DNA of 34,026 bases from CAZCCV01 sp964497515. GTDB taxonomy: Bacteria; Armatimonadota; UBA5829; DTLH01. Under the pieces are notes generated by a model. The model searched no databases, was not told where the DNA came from, and saw nothing but the letters and a program-made list of their open reading frames with translations. Positions 17,417 to 24,916 of the stretch are shown here, in pieces. The stretch lies in the NCBI GenBank assembly GCA_964497515.1, contig CAZCCV010000028.1, positions 1-34,026 on the forward strand. Reading direction: 5' to 3'. The number at the start of each line of letters is the position of its first letter. The first letter of the stretch is position 1. A program made the position numbers and the translations under genes.

Positions 17417-18280
17417 TTAACGCATATTTGTATGCTGCTGCATTAGCTTAATCAATTCCACCATTGTCTTCTCCAAGTCGATCTTCCATCCAGATTTCTC
17501 TTTGACAAGAACAATCGGCAAATCTACCAATTCCTCTGGTTTGGCGGGTGCTTCGTTTTCTTCCATCAAGGAATGGATAATTACAGTTGCACGATCGCCT
17601 TCGATCGAGTCTATTTTCAAGGTATAGTCTTTGCCTTCAACAGGTGCCTGCCCTGCACTGGCCACGAAATCAGACAATCCCTCCCCTCTCCCTACTCCGG
17701 GGAGTGCGCGAGAACTCTCACTGAGATAACTTATTGCAGCCTCCGGATCGTTCGCAGAAGCTGCGGCCAGAAAACCGCGAACAGTATTCACTGCTGCTCT
17801 CGGCTCGAGAACGAAGTGCCAAGAGGCATATCCTCCACCGCCAAGCAATATTAGGACGATTATAACAATCGCGATTGTGCCCCCGATTCCGCGCTGCTGC
17901 AGTGGAGCAGGCCGGGAGAAGTCACCTCTTCTTGGGGCAGTTGAGGAATTGCCGTATGAACCTGGAGTACCGGCGCCGTACGGAGAGGGCGGTTGATATG
18001 ATTGGCCTCCGTAAGGTTGCCCAACTGTAGTCTGTTGCTCAATTGGCTCATCTTCGCTGTTGAGCGGGCTAGGTGTTGGAGAATGTGGTGTTGGATGGGG
18101 CGCCCCGACGGGCGGAGCAGGTGTCGGCGACGGTCTTGTCTGAGGCATAGCGACCGATCCTGTTGACTTGGCTTGTGATGCTGTGTCCGCTGCAGCGCTA
18201 TCATCGAGCGGTGCAAAGCAATTGAAGCAAACTTGCGAGTCGGACTTGTTCTGTGCCCCGCATTTCGGACATTCTTTCAT
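17417..18280 (-). CDS. zinc-ribbon, single-pass membrane protein B
   Basis: The ATG at 18280, with AAGGAG (18291-18296) upstream, gives 287 residues; the longer open frame to 18334 lacks a ribosome binding site. The N-terminus is a four-Cys zinc ribbon (MKECPKCGAQNKSDSQVCFNC). A Pro/Gly/Ser/Thr-rich linker of about 100 residues follows, then one membrane segment (IAIVIIVLILLGGGGYASW) and an extracytoplasmic domain resembling NTF2-like/DUF4878 stress domains (VNTVRGFLAAASANDPEAA ... GWKIDLEKTM). Its layout is shared with the gene at 20630-21526. Such proteins are inferred to link a cytoplasmic zinc-ribbon contact to an envelope domain, but no function is established. It lies downstream of mraZ on the same strand, 179 bp away. 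Confidence 0.75.
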   Translation of the reverse strand: MKECPKCGAQNKSDSQVCFNCFAPLDDSAAADTASQAKSTGSVAMPQTRPSPTPAPPVGAPHPTPHSPTPSPLNSEDEPIEQQTTVGQPYGGQSYQPPSPYGAGTPGSYGNSSTAPRRGDFSRPAPLQQRGIGGTIAIVIIVLILLGGGGYASWHFVLEPRAAVNTVRGFLAAASANDPEAAISYLSESSRALPGVGRGEGLSDFVASAGQAPVEGKDYTLKIDSIEGDRATVIIHSLMEENEAPAKPEELVDLPIVLVKEKSGWKIDLEKTMVELIKLMQQHTNMR

Positions 18281-18422
18281 AGTTGATAAGCTCCTTATAT
18301 GTGCAACCAACCGTGTCCGGGTCGAACAAAACACCTAGCCCGGAGTGGGTTTTTGAGTGTGAGAGCAGTATCGCAGAGAATCGGTGATCCGTCAATCCCT
18401 GTAAAGAATGCGACAAATCAGA

Positions 18423-18455
18423 GGCTGTACCGATACAGTATCGACAAATACAGCC
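18423..18455 (-). terminator. nested hairpin downstream of mraZ
   Basis: GGCTGTA (18423-18429) and TACAGCC (18449-18455) enclose a second hairpin, CGATA (18431-18435) / TATCG (18439-18443). It starts 5 bp past the mraZ stop on the minus strand. There is no U-run. It may terminate or stabilise the mraZ transcript ahead of the zinc-ribbon gene. Confidence 0.45.
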
Positions 18456-18459
18456 GGCA

Positions 18460-18903
18460 TCAGTCTTCGGTCTTCGGTGTCGGGTCACCTGCAAGTTGAG
18501 CAAGAACGTCATCTGTCAGGCCAGCATTAAGCTCTTCCCAGCGATTCTTGCTCCAAATCTCTATCTTGTCGGAAAGCCCAACAAGCCATATGCCACTGTC
18601 GGTTGCAATATCGGCGTAGGACATAAGATGCGTAGGAATAGCAACTCGCCCCTGCCTGTCCGGGGAACACTCCACTGCCGATCCGACAAAGAAACGTTCG
18701 AGCATAATACCACGCTGGTCGAGGAAAGACTTGGGGATGAGTTTTTGCTGCACGTCAGGCCAGGCGCGCTCAGAGAATATCCACAGACAGCCGTTCAGCC
18801 CCTTAGTGAGTATGAACTTTTCACCAAGTTTGGCTCTGAACTTCGCAGGGACAACCGTGCGACCCTTATCATCAATGGAGTGTTCGTAAGCGCCTGAAAA
18901 CAT
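18460..18903 (-). CDS. mraZ: transcriptional regulator MraZ
   Basis: MraZ is a ring-forming DNA-binding protein with two AbrB-like SpoVT folds that represses the dcw (division and cell wall) operon in many bacteria. The 147-residue chain begins MFSGAYEHSIDDKGRTVVPAKFR, written here by position 1-23 only in part (FSGAYEHSIDDKGRTVVPAK), and repeats the pattern at CSPDRQGRVAIPTHLMSYA, so both DxKGRxxxP motifs are present. ATG 18903 has a weak AGAGAA site. The usual downstream partners rsmH (mraW), ftsL and ftsI are absent; instead an unknown Cys-rich gene precedes it and a zinc-ribbon membrane protein follows. Repeats like an MraZ operator lie upstream of the preceding gene (19667-19690), which suggests autoregulation. 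Confidence 0.95.
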   Translation of the reverse strand: MFSGAYEHSIDDKGRTVVPAKFRAKLGEKFILTKGLNGCLWIFSERAWPDVQQKLIPKSFLDQRGIMLERFFVGSAVECSPDRQGRVAIPTHLMSYADIATDSGIWLVGLSDKIEIWSKNRWEELNAGLTDDVLAQLAGDPTPKTED

Positions 18904-19022
18904 GCTTCTCTTTCTGATACGACGAAGCCGCTGTCAACGACAGATAAGGCTACGCTGCCCCAGGCATTTTGAGGCAAAGCGCTGTGGTGTCGACAGCGGA
19001 AGGTCGGTGAGAATCTTCTGGA

Positions 19023-19640
19023 TCAGTTGGAACCCGCGCCAGACCTGACTCTGTAGCGAAGATGCTTGCTCCTTGCTCTGGATCTGACAAGCTCGCTTCG
19101 CTCGATCTTTCCGAAGTCTTTTCGGTCGGCGGAGAGCAATGACAGCACAAAGTCCTTGTTCGTTCTGGCTACCAAGCTTGCAGTGCAGGTTCCGCAGTAG
19201 CTGCGAGAAGCGACGCTGTCCCCACAATCATCCGCGAGTGTGATAATCGTGTCGGGGAACGGGTCTGGCCTTCCGCAGATGTTGCAGTGAGGGATAGACA
19301 TGAGGCGACTTCCAGTGTCAGCACAGAGTTCCTTGACTACGCGGTAGATTACCGAGTCGAACGACCGCTGTATAAGAACAAACGGGTAGTTCGCCTTAAG
19401 CACCCGCTCCACTTCGTCTAGCATCGACTGATCTTTAGCTTGAATCGCGTAGGACACCAGCTTGCCGTGTGAGAGTTGAGCCATATTAATGTGCGGCTGA
19501 AGTTCAGCAAAGAGTCTGCGAATCGACTTCGTGTCTTCCTCGCTACCTGTCTCTACCAGATAAACGGCAACTATCCCGCCCGGACCTGGTTCAACAGATA
19601 TCTGACTAACAGAGCCACTTTCAGCGGTAATCTCGTGCAT
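19023..19640 (-). CDS. conserved-looking Cys-rich protein of unknown function
   Basis: I do not recognise this protein. The ATG at 19640 has GGGAGG (19645-19650) immediately upstream and gives 205 residues; the upstream ATG at 19670 has no such site. The N-terminal half is soluble alpha/beta-looking sequence (GGIVAVYLVET, LSHGKLVSYAIQAKDQSMLDE). The middle carries a possible split zinc-binding site, HCNICG near residue 125 and YCGTC near residue 150, with extra Cys at CADTG and DDCGD. The C-terminus is basic (SRARSKHLRYRVRSG). It is transcribed toward mraZ, 119 bp away, from a promoter at 19702-19731 with MraZ-like repeats in its leader, so it may belong to an mraZ regulon. Confidence 0.65.
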   Translation of the reverse strand: MHEITAESGSVSQISVEPGPGGIVAVYLVETGSEEDTKSIRRLFAELQPHINMAQLSHGKLVSYAIQAKDQSMLDEVERVLKANYPFVLIQRSFDSVIYRVVKELCADTGSRLMSIPHCNICGRPDPFPDTIITLADDCGDSVASRSYCGTCTASLVARTNKDFVLSLLSADRKDFGKIERSELVRSRARSKHLRYRVRSGAGSN

Positions 19641-19666
19641 TTTTCCTCCCTCAATGGAGCAATCAG

Positions 19667-19690
19667 CCATTTTCTACCACCTGTTACCAC
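19667..19690 (-). promoter_or_regulatory. candidate MraZ operator (three repeats, 10-bp period)
   Basis: On the minus strand GTGGT (19690-19686), GTGGT (19680-19676) and ATGGC (19670-19666) recur at exactly 10-bp steps, and a fourth GTGG lies out of phase at 19697-19694. MraZ is known to bind direct repeats of TGGG-type half-sites with a 10-bp period. The repeats sit about +5 to +30 from the predicted start site of the transcript leading to mraZ, where a bound ring would block transcription. Confidence 0.5.
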
Positions 19691-19701
19691 TTTCCACCCA
19701 A

Positions 19702-19731
19702 ATTATAGTAATAGGCTGATTGGTAAGTCAA
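19702..19731 (-). promoter_or_regulatory. promoter of the Cys-rich gene / mraZ stretch
   Basis: On the minus strand TTGACT (19731-19726) is followed after 18 bp by a perfect TATAAT (19707-19702). The start site would be near 19695, directly upstream of the three GTGG-type repeats. Confidence 0.6.
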
Positions 19732-19917
19732 GGATGCCAACGATATTAGTCTGGGGAGATTTTACCCAGTTACATGCAAATGATCGCATTCGCAGTGGTA
19801 GCGGGTGGGTTGTGAAGGGTAGTGCAACGAATCAAAACGGTTTAACACCAAGAGACGCGATACTATCTCACCTCCGCCGGAGTTGTTACAGGGAGGTGGG
19901 TTGTACGGAGGCTTCTG

Positions 19918-20172
19918 CTACTGTGGGTTCTGGTCTACATCTATCAACCCCAGCACAGTAGCGCGGCGCATAGCTTGCACTCGATTAGAGACTTGCAGTT
20001 TCTCGTAAATCCTGGCCAAATGAAAGTCGACAGTTCGCTTGCTGCAATACAACGCGGCGGCAGTCTCCCTGGAGGATTTTCCTTCCATAACCAGGTTCAG
20101 GACTTCGACCTCGCGTTTAGTTAGTTTGACTGTGCAAGAATTCTGCACACCGCTTTCGGGGTCTAATGCCAC
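19918..20172 (-). CDS. LuxR/GerE-type helix-turn-helix protein
   Basis: This is a stand-alone LuxR-type HTH of 84 residues with no receiver or ligand domain. The GTG at 20172 is supported by AAAGGAGG seven nt upstream. The HTH follows the family pattern: LTKREVEVLNLVMEGKSSRE, then AAALYCSKRTVDFHLARIYE and KLQVSNRVQAMRRA. The short N-terminus (ALDPESGVQNSCTV) cannot hold a sensor. Such single-domain regulators usually act as transcription factors or co-regulators; the target is unknown. It is preceded by a near-consensus promoter (20432-20460) and an unusually long leader of about 250 nt, and it is transcribed in the same direction as the Cys-rich gene and mraZ. Confidence 0.88.
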   Translation of the reverse strand: MALDPESGVQNSCTVKLTKREVEVLNLVMEGKSSRETAAALYCSKRTVDFHLARIYEKLQVSNRVQAMRRATVLGLIDVDQNPQ

Positions 20173-20431
20173 CTTATTTCCTCCTTTCCGTTTGGTCCCG
20201 GAGCAAAATCCGTGATCAGTAGCTTAAAGCAGAAAACCACGGCTCACATAAGCGTATCGTGTTAGGTCCAAAGTGGTCAGTGCCGATCTCGACAGGCCAG
20301 TACGGTTCGAGGAACGGGGGGCCGCCTTGGGCGATGCGACAGCCTCAGCCGATATGTAGGTAACAGATTAGTCGTCTGGCGAGTGCAACTGGTATGTATT
20401 ATTGCTCAGTTTGTACACTCAGTCATCGTGA
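20173..20431 (-). other. long 5' leader of the LuxR-type gene
   Basis: If the promoter at 20432-20460 is correct, the LuxR-type mRNA has a leader of about 250 nt. It holds no ORF with a ribosome binding site. A CCGTG...CACGG pair in its last 80 nt could form a hairpin near the start codon. I recognise no riboswitch or tRNA-like family; a small regulatory RNA is possible. Confidence 0.4.
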
Positions 20432-20460
20432 AGTATACCAGTAACACCCGTTATTGTCAA
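20432..20460 (-). promoter_or_regulatory. near-consensus promoter of the LuxR-type gene
   Basis: On the minus strand TTGACA (20460-20455), a 17-bp spacer ending in TGG, and TATACT (20437-20432) make a sigma70 promoter with an extended -10. It reads toward the LuxR-type gene 260 bp away. Confidence 0.7.
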
Positions 20461-20565
20461 TAGCTCCCCTGGCAATTGTCGATAATCGCTATTTTTCCTA
20501 TCTCAATACAGACTCTACTTTGGCCTGCCACAAACTTAGCGGCTGCCTGCTTGGGACTGTATAAA

Positions 20566-20596
20566 AAACAGGGTAGTTACGGGAACTGCCCTGTTT
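20566..20596 (-). terminator. intrinsic terminator of zinc-ribbon protein A
   Basis: On the minus strand AAACAGGGCAGTT (20596-20584) and AACTACCCTGTTT (20578-20566) form a 13-bp stem with one mismatch and a 5-nt loop. The transcript then continues directly in a run of Ts (down to 20563). This is the clearest factor-independent terminator in the window and isolates the zinc-ribbon gene from the LuxR-type gene. Confidence 0.88.
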
Positions 20597-20629
20597 CCGG
20601 TATTACGTCAAGTTCACAAAACCATACGA

Positions 20630-21526
20630 TTATCTCAAACTCGCATTTGGGGACGCTTTTGCACCCTCAAAGTCTCTTACGAACTGTTCGAGATCAACCT
20701 TCCAAGTGTCACCTTCTTTAACCACGGGTACAGGGACACCATCCTTCATTTTGGGAGGAAGGTCTTCATATCTGAATCCTGCAATCGCTCCCGGTCCCGG
20801 CTTTACCAGCACTTTTGCAGTGGTTTGGTCAATCGATTGCAGCGCGAGCTTGTATTCTCTTCCTTCTTCCATACCAACACCCTGGCCGTGGAAAAAGTCG
20901 ACTGTCAGTGAGCGTCCACTTCTTCGCGCCACGAGGCTCATATTAACCAAATACTCGCCGGAACGCTGTGTAACAATGTCTTTTAGCGACTGCAGATCGT
21001 TGTTATTCACTGCTGTTACGAATGCTCTGCTGGCTTCCATTGGTCCCTGCGGCAGAGCTACAAATCTGTAGTATACAAACCATCCTCCGCCAATCAGAAT
21101 TGCAAGCGTTATGAGCGAGCCAAATATGCCAGCCCAGAACCGAGGCTTCACAGGAGCGAGGTCCTGTTTCTGCTGATAGCGCACGCGAGGTGGCGCCTTC
21201 ACAACGCCGTAAGGGTCAGACTGCGGTCCACCCAAGCTGCCTAGGGAGGATCCCTGCTGTCCATTCTGCTGCGAGTTTAGCGGTTGTCCAACAACAGAGA
21301 CCGGGCCATCCGACATATCGTCGCCTGCAAGCGGACCACCAGAACGGATCATACTGTCTACAGATCCCGGACCTGCCACAGTGGGGCTGTATGCATTCAC
21401 AGCTCCCGGGCCAGCAACGGCCGGTTGATATGGCTTAGAGTCCGTGTTTGCCAACTGCGCCTGACAACTACTGCATACTGTGCTCTCGATACTGTTGTCA
21501 GCACCGCATTTAGGACACTTGTTCAT
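20630..21526 (-). CDS. zinc-ribbon, single-pass membrane protein A
   Basis: The ATG at 21526 with GGAGT 10 nt upstream gives 298 residues; the longer open frame to 21721 is untranslated-looking leader. The layout matches protein B (17417-18280): a four-Cys zinc ribbon at the N-terminus (MNKCPKCGADNSIESTVCSSC), a Gly/Pro/Ser/Gln linker of about 130 residues with repeated VAGPG, a membrane segment (GIFGSLITLAILIGGGWFVYY), and an extracytoplasmic domain (ASRAFVTAVNNNDLQSLKD ... GDTWKVDLEQFV). The two C-terminal domains share the pattern G(K/R)(D/E)Y-x-L-x-(I/L)-x-S-I and a final W-K-(I/V)-D-L-E. The role is unknown; an envelope-facing sensor or stress domain is an inference. Confidence 0.75.
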   Translation of the reverse strand: MNKCPKCGADNSIESTVCSSCQAQLANTDSKPYQPAVAGPGAVNAYSPTVAGPGSVDSMIRSGGPLAGDDMSDGPVSVVGQPLNSQQNGQQGSSLGSLGGPQSDPYGVVKAPPRVRYQQKQDLAPVKPRFWAGIFGSLITLAILIGGGWFVYYRFVALPQGPMEASRAFVTAVNNNDLQSLKDIVTQRSGEYLVNMSLVARRSGRSLTVDFFHGQGVGMEEGREYKLALQSIDQTTAKVLVKPGPGAIAGFRYEDLPPKMKDGVPVPVVKEGDTWKVDLEQFVRDFEGAKASPNASLR

Positions 21527-21881
21527 CAACGATTGACTCCTTTTCGGTTCACAGATACCGCCTCTGACTCTCATTCCAAAGACGGCAGCATTCCCCGAAC
21601 GATTATGCTGATACTTGAGATTTCTGCCCGTCACGAGGTGGAAAATCCAGCATTCTTCATTTAGGCTAGACTCTATTAACACAGATTTTGTTCCGCACAA
21701 GTACCCCATGAAGTCCACCATTATGGTCTAAATAGTGAACTCATCCATATTATGGCGGATTGTGGTTCAAACGAAAGATCAGCTGTGCCCAGCAATAGTG
21801 GAGGGAGTTTGTCGGTGTCAAGCTATATCGTGAGTTGTGCCAACTTTTGGCAGAGATGGTTTAGAGAAGTCTTGATTTCCG
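21527..21881. other. intergenic region, nothing firm recognised
   Basis: About 350 bp precede zinc-ribbon gene A on the minus strand. A TTGACA lies at about 21814-21819 (complement of TGTCAA) but has only a poor -10 partner. No RNA family or repeat was recognised, and the open frame through 21527-21721 lacks a ribosome binding site. Confidence 0.4.
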
Positions 21882-21915
21882 GGGGCAGCAAACCATGATG
21901 CCAGTAAGCTGCCCC
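21882..21915 (-). terminator. hairpin after the propeller-tailed zincin gene
   Basis: GGGGCAGC (21882-21889) and GCTGCCCC (21908-21915) form a perfect 8-bp stem with an 18-nt loop, 12 bp beyond the stop of the minus-strand gene. No U-run follows on that strand. It is a likely transcript end. Confidence 0.5.
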
Positions 21916-21926
21916 TAGGGTGATGA

Positions 21927-24236
21927 TTATTGGTTACCGCCAACCAGATAGAGGATTAGCCCACCTTTGCCTACGGCCCAAGCTGCTTCGTCGCTCACGA
22001 TCGAAACACTGTTGAAGGTATCCTTGTTTTCAAACGTGGTCACTGGCTCCATACCCCAGTAGTTGTTGGAGAATCTGAGTACAGTAGTTCTATTGATAAA
22101 CGAGTGAGGACGACCGAGCACCCAGCCGTTGCCACCTTCGGTCATATCAATAGTCTGCCACGGCCACGCATAGCCAAACTGGTTCACGAGGCTCCACTTC
22201 TTGCCTCCGTCTGCGCTTTTGTAGACTTCACCGTTATCGCTGCAGGCCCACGTTTCATTCCCGGCAGCAACAGAGCAAGCCGTAATATCCCCGGTTCCTG
22301 GGATTCCAGTTGCCTCTGTCCAAGTGTCGCCGCCATCCGAAGTGTAGAAGATCCTCCCCGCATTGCAGGTTAGAACGCCGTTCTTCAGGTCGATAAAACG
22401 GATGCTCCGAACAGTCTTATCCGTTACTTGAACGCTTGTCCAGTTAGCACCGCCGTCGGTAGTTCGATACAACGAGCCGAAGTCACCCCCGACAAGTAAG
22501 GTCGTCGGCGAGACGACAGCGCAGGTTCTCAGGTTGTGATCTGTTTCCAGCTTAATCTGTGCCCACTTGCCGTTTTCGCACAGCAGAACGTTGCCTTGGT
22601 CGCCTACGGCGCAGATAAGTTTGCCATCTTTTGCTACATCCACTGCCTTAAGCGATACTGTAGTAGGAGTTGCAACCTTGCTCCAGTTCTTTCCATCATA
22701 CTGCAGCACGGTGCCGCTGTTTCCCACAGCATAGCCCGACGTCTTGGAAACCATCTTGATGCCGTTTAAGTCTTCAGTAGTAACCGGGCCGTCCTGAATG
22801 ATGCTCGACTGCAGATTATATGTCCAAGAGTCTTTGTGTCCCTGTGCGTACGCCAGGTTAAACGGCAGTATTTCCAAGTGCTGATAGTCGGTCTGGCCGT
22901 TGGCGGTTATCTCGCATAAGAACACTCCGTTGAACCCAACTACGTGGATCATTCCCCAAGGGTTGTCGTGCAGAATGTGTCCTGTGGCCGTAACAACCGA
23001 TCCCAGACACGATCTGTTAGGCATTGTGAACATACCGTTTTCATCCGTAGTTCCGACAAATGGCAGGAATTCTTCCTTAAACTTGCCAGCCTGTGCTTGG
23101 TAGAACTTGATCGTCGCATTGGGAATAGGGTTTCGATATGCGTCGATGAGTCTCACTTTGCAGGTCGTCGGCAGATCGTAGAGAAACTCGCCGTAGTAGC
23201 CTCTGCGCTTATGCAGGTTGGAGTTGAAGGCATTGGCTGTGTGATCTGAATAATGCGTAGCACCACTCGTGGCCATTACACAGAAGCCTCGGGTGTTAAC
23301 GTGACCGATCTTTGGTTTTATCTCATTTGTAACCGGATCTAGCCCCTTGTCCAATTGGTAAAGGTCGATCATACCTAGTTGGTGGCTGTGCTCGTGCAGT
23401 CCCCAGGTATATATCCCTTTAATGAAGTCTGGGTTCTCGGTGAAAATCTTGATAGCATCAATATTGTAGTGCCACTGGCCATCCCACTGCCAATCTGAGG
23501 CCTGATGTGTCACTTCGTGGTCAGGTTCAACAACCACTTCATCTACTCTCACTCGTTCCAGAATACCCTCTGGAGACGTTGGATAGATCGCTTCAGCAAA
23601 GCACTGGTTCATAAGCCTCATCTGATACTGGCACCAGTCCTCGAAAGTGGCTATGTCTGGATTGATCTTCCTTGCCTCTGTCAGCATCCAATCGTATAGA
23701 CTCTGATGGCAATGGAATCTATAGCAGAGAGCGTTTGTTCTGTCCTCTACAACGTTATTGGTCTCAATTTCTTCTGCTATCTCGTTGTCAGGGTCAGCTA
23801 CAAACTTGATGTAGTGATCATTCCATTCGGAGTCCCATGTCCATTTGTAACTCGTGGAGGTCGTCCCTCTTGGTTCTATGGACGGAAGAGTGCCAGACTC
23901 CACCTCTTTGCCATCAAAATACCATTTGTAAGAGAAAGCTCCCGTTGGTTGGTCGCCGGGGTTCTTCATAACCGCGGTAAACGTTACCTGCTCACCTTTG
24001 GCAGGCCACCGTTTTTTTGCCTGTTCCTCTTCGGAAAGAGACGGCCTCGAGTTTCCACCATCCAACGGATCAATATTTCTAGTGTAAGTGACGTTATAAC
24101 GGTTGTAACGCGGGGTTCTTGAGATGTAAACCACATCAATGTCAGGGCCAGCAATCAGAGGGGTCACAGTTGATATCCCAAAGACTATAGACATTGAGGC
24201 GATTACTACTCTCATATCGAGCCATCCAAGTTTCAT
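21927..24236 (-). CDS. exported zincin/CARDB protein with YCF48-like beta-propeller
   Basis: The 769-residue protein starts at ATG 24236, with a second ATG at 24215 possible. A signal peptide is followed by a CARDB-like domain (about 30-165: VTFTAVMKNPGDQPTGAF ... FVADPDNEIAEEIETNN). The zincin-like core has HEHSH at 281-285 continuing to G288 and D291, an exact HExxHxxGxxD, and a possible Met-turn CVMATSG. A carboxypeptidase-regulatory-like segment (about 350-430) follows. From about residue 500 onward lies a YCF48/BNR-type beta-propeller with Asp-box motifs TTDGGANWT, TSDGGDTWT and SADGGKKWS. Shared blocks such as YPTSPEGI and DLY relate it to the tandem pair at 9706-15523, but it has no LamG or PKD domain. 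It has a perfect consensus promoter. It is probably an active exported metallopeptidase of unknown substrate. Confidence 0.8.
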   Translation of the reverse strand: MKLGWLDMRVVIASMSIVFGISTVTPLIAGPDIDVVYISRTPRYNRYNVTYTRNIDPLDGGNSRPSLSEEEQAKKRWPAKGEQVTFTAVMKNPGDQPTGAFSYKWYFDGKEVESGTLPSIEPRGTTSTSYKWTWDSEWNDHYIKFVADPDNEIAEEIETNNVVEDRTNALCYRFHCHQSLYDWMLTEARKINPDIATFEDWCQYQMRLMNQCFAEAIYPTSPEGILERVRVDEVVVEPDHEVTHQASDWQWDGQWHYNIDAIKIFTENPDFIKGIYTWGLHEHSHQLGMIDLYQLDKGLDPVTNEIKPKIGHVNTRGFCVMATSGATHYSDHTANAFNSNLHKRRGYYGEFLYDLPTTCKVRLIDAYRNPIPNATIKFYQAQAGKFKEEFLPFVGTTDENGMFTMPNRSCLGSVVTATGHILHDNPWGMIHVVGFNGVFLCEITANGQTDYQHLEILPFNLAYAQGHKDSWTYNLQSSIIQDGPVTTEDLNGIKMVSKTSGYAVGNSGTVLQYDGKNWSKVATPTTVSLKAVDVAKDGKLICAVGDQGNVLLCENGKWAQIKLETDHNLRTCAVVSPTTLLVGGDFGSLYRTTDGGANWTSVQVTDKTVRSIRFIDLKNGVLTCNAGRIFYTSDGGDTWTEATGIPGTGDITACSVAAGNETWACSDNGEVYKSADGGKKWSLVNQFGYAWPWQTIDMTEGGNGWVLGRPHSFINRTTVLRFSNNYWGMEPVTTFENKDTFNSVSIVSDEAAWAVGKGGLILYLVGGNQ

Positions 24237-24290
24237 ATCGGTTCTTTTCCTTTAGTGTAGAATAGTTTGGGGGGCATCTGATCCAACCCA

Positions 24291-24319
24291 ATTATACGTA
24301 AGCCAGATTTCTGTGTCAA
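24291..24319 (-). promoter_or_regulatory. perfect sigma70 promoter of the propeller-tailed zincin gene
   Basis: On the minus strand TTGACA (24319-24314), a 17-bp spacer and TATAAT (24296-24291) match the consensus at all twelve positions. The start site would be near 24284, about 48 nt before the ATG at 24236. Confidence 0.8.
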
Positions 24320-24412
24320 CGCTGCTCACTCCCTTCGCCTTTGTCGAAGGCATTTGACCGGCAGCAATGCTATGCGATAGAGTAATTCAGACAATCATTA
24401 GTGAGGTCATCA

Positions 24413-24916
24413 ATGGAGAGAATTTGGGCACCCTGGCGGGTGCAGTACATAACAGCAGGCAATCCTGGGGGTTGCATATTTTGCGATAAACCGAACTCCG
24501 ACGCCGAAGAAGGTGAGTTCATCCTCTATAAGGGCGACAAAGCTTTCATTCTACTGAATGCATATCCTTACAACAACGGCCATCTGATGGTAGCTCCTTA
24601 CAGGCACACGGCTGACATTTCCTCGCTCTCTGACGAAGAGATGCTCTCTGTAATGAAGCTGATTGCACTCAGTAAAGACGTTTTAGCCGAAGCCTTCAGC
24701 CCAGACGGTTACAACGTTGGCATCAATCTGGGTCAGACAGCCGGAGCAGGAATCGCCGATCATTTACACGTGCACATTGTACCGCGGTGGAATGGGGATA
24801 CCAACTTTATGCCAGTCATCGGCGATACAAAAGTTATGCCCCAGGCGCTTGCAGATACATACCAGCAGCTACGGGCAGCGCTTAGTCGTATTGAAGAAAG
24901 AGGCGGCAGAAAATGA
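24413..24916 (+). CDS. HIT-family hydrolase/phosphorylase
   Basis: This HIT-domain protein has 167 residues and belongs to the Ap4A phosphorylase/hydrolase-like branch. It opens MERIWAPWRVQYI with a CIFC pair near residue 25 that binds zinc in this branch, and carries the histidine triad HLHVHIVPRW near residue 125. Such enzymes cleave dinucleoside polyphosphates or related nucleotides. ATG 24413 is chosen because GAGGT lies 7 nt upstream; a GTG at 24401 overlaps that site. The stop overlaps the next gene's start (ATGA at 24913-24916), so translation is probably coupled with the uracil-DNA glycosylase, a pairing that suggests nucleotide housekeeping. Confidence 0.93.
   Translation: MERIWAPWRVQYITAGNPGGCIFCDKPNSDAEEGEFILYKGDKAFILLNAYPYNNGHLMVAPYRHTADISSLSDEEMLSVMKLIALSKDVLAEAFSPDGYNVGINLGQTAGAGIADHLHVHIVPRWNGDTNFMPVIGDTKVMPQALADTYQQLRAALSRIEERGGRK

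Noticed and set aside
19476..19961. 161-residue open frame on the plus strand
   Set aside because: It is antisense to the Cys-rich gene and crosses its promoter; no ribosome binding site or domain.
20281..20345. tRNA-like GGTTCGA segment in the plus strand
   Set aside because: No acceptor, D-arm or anticodon stem could be paired around it.
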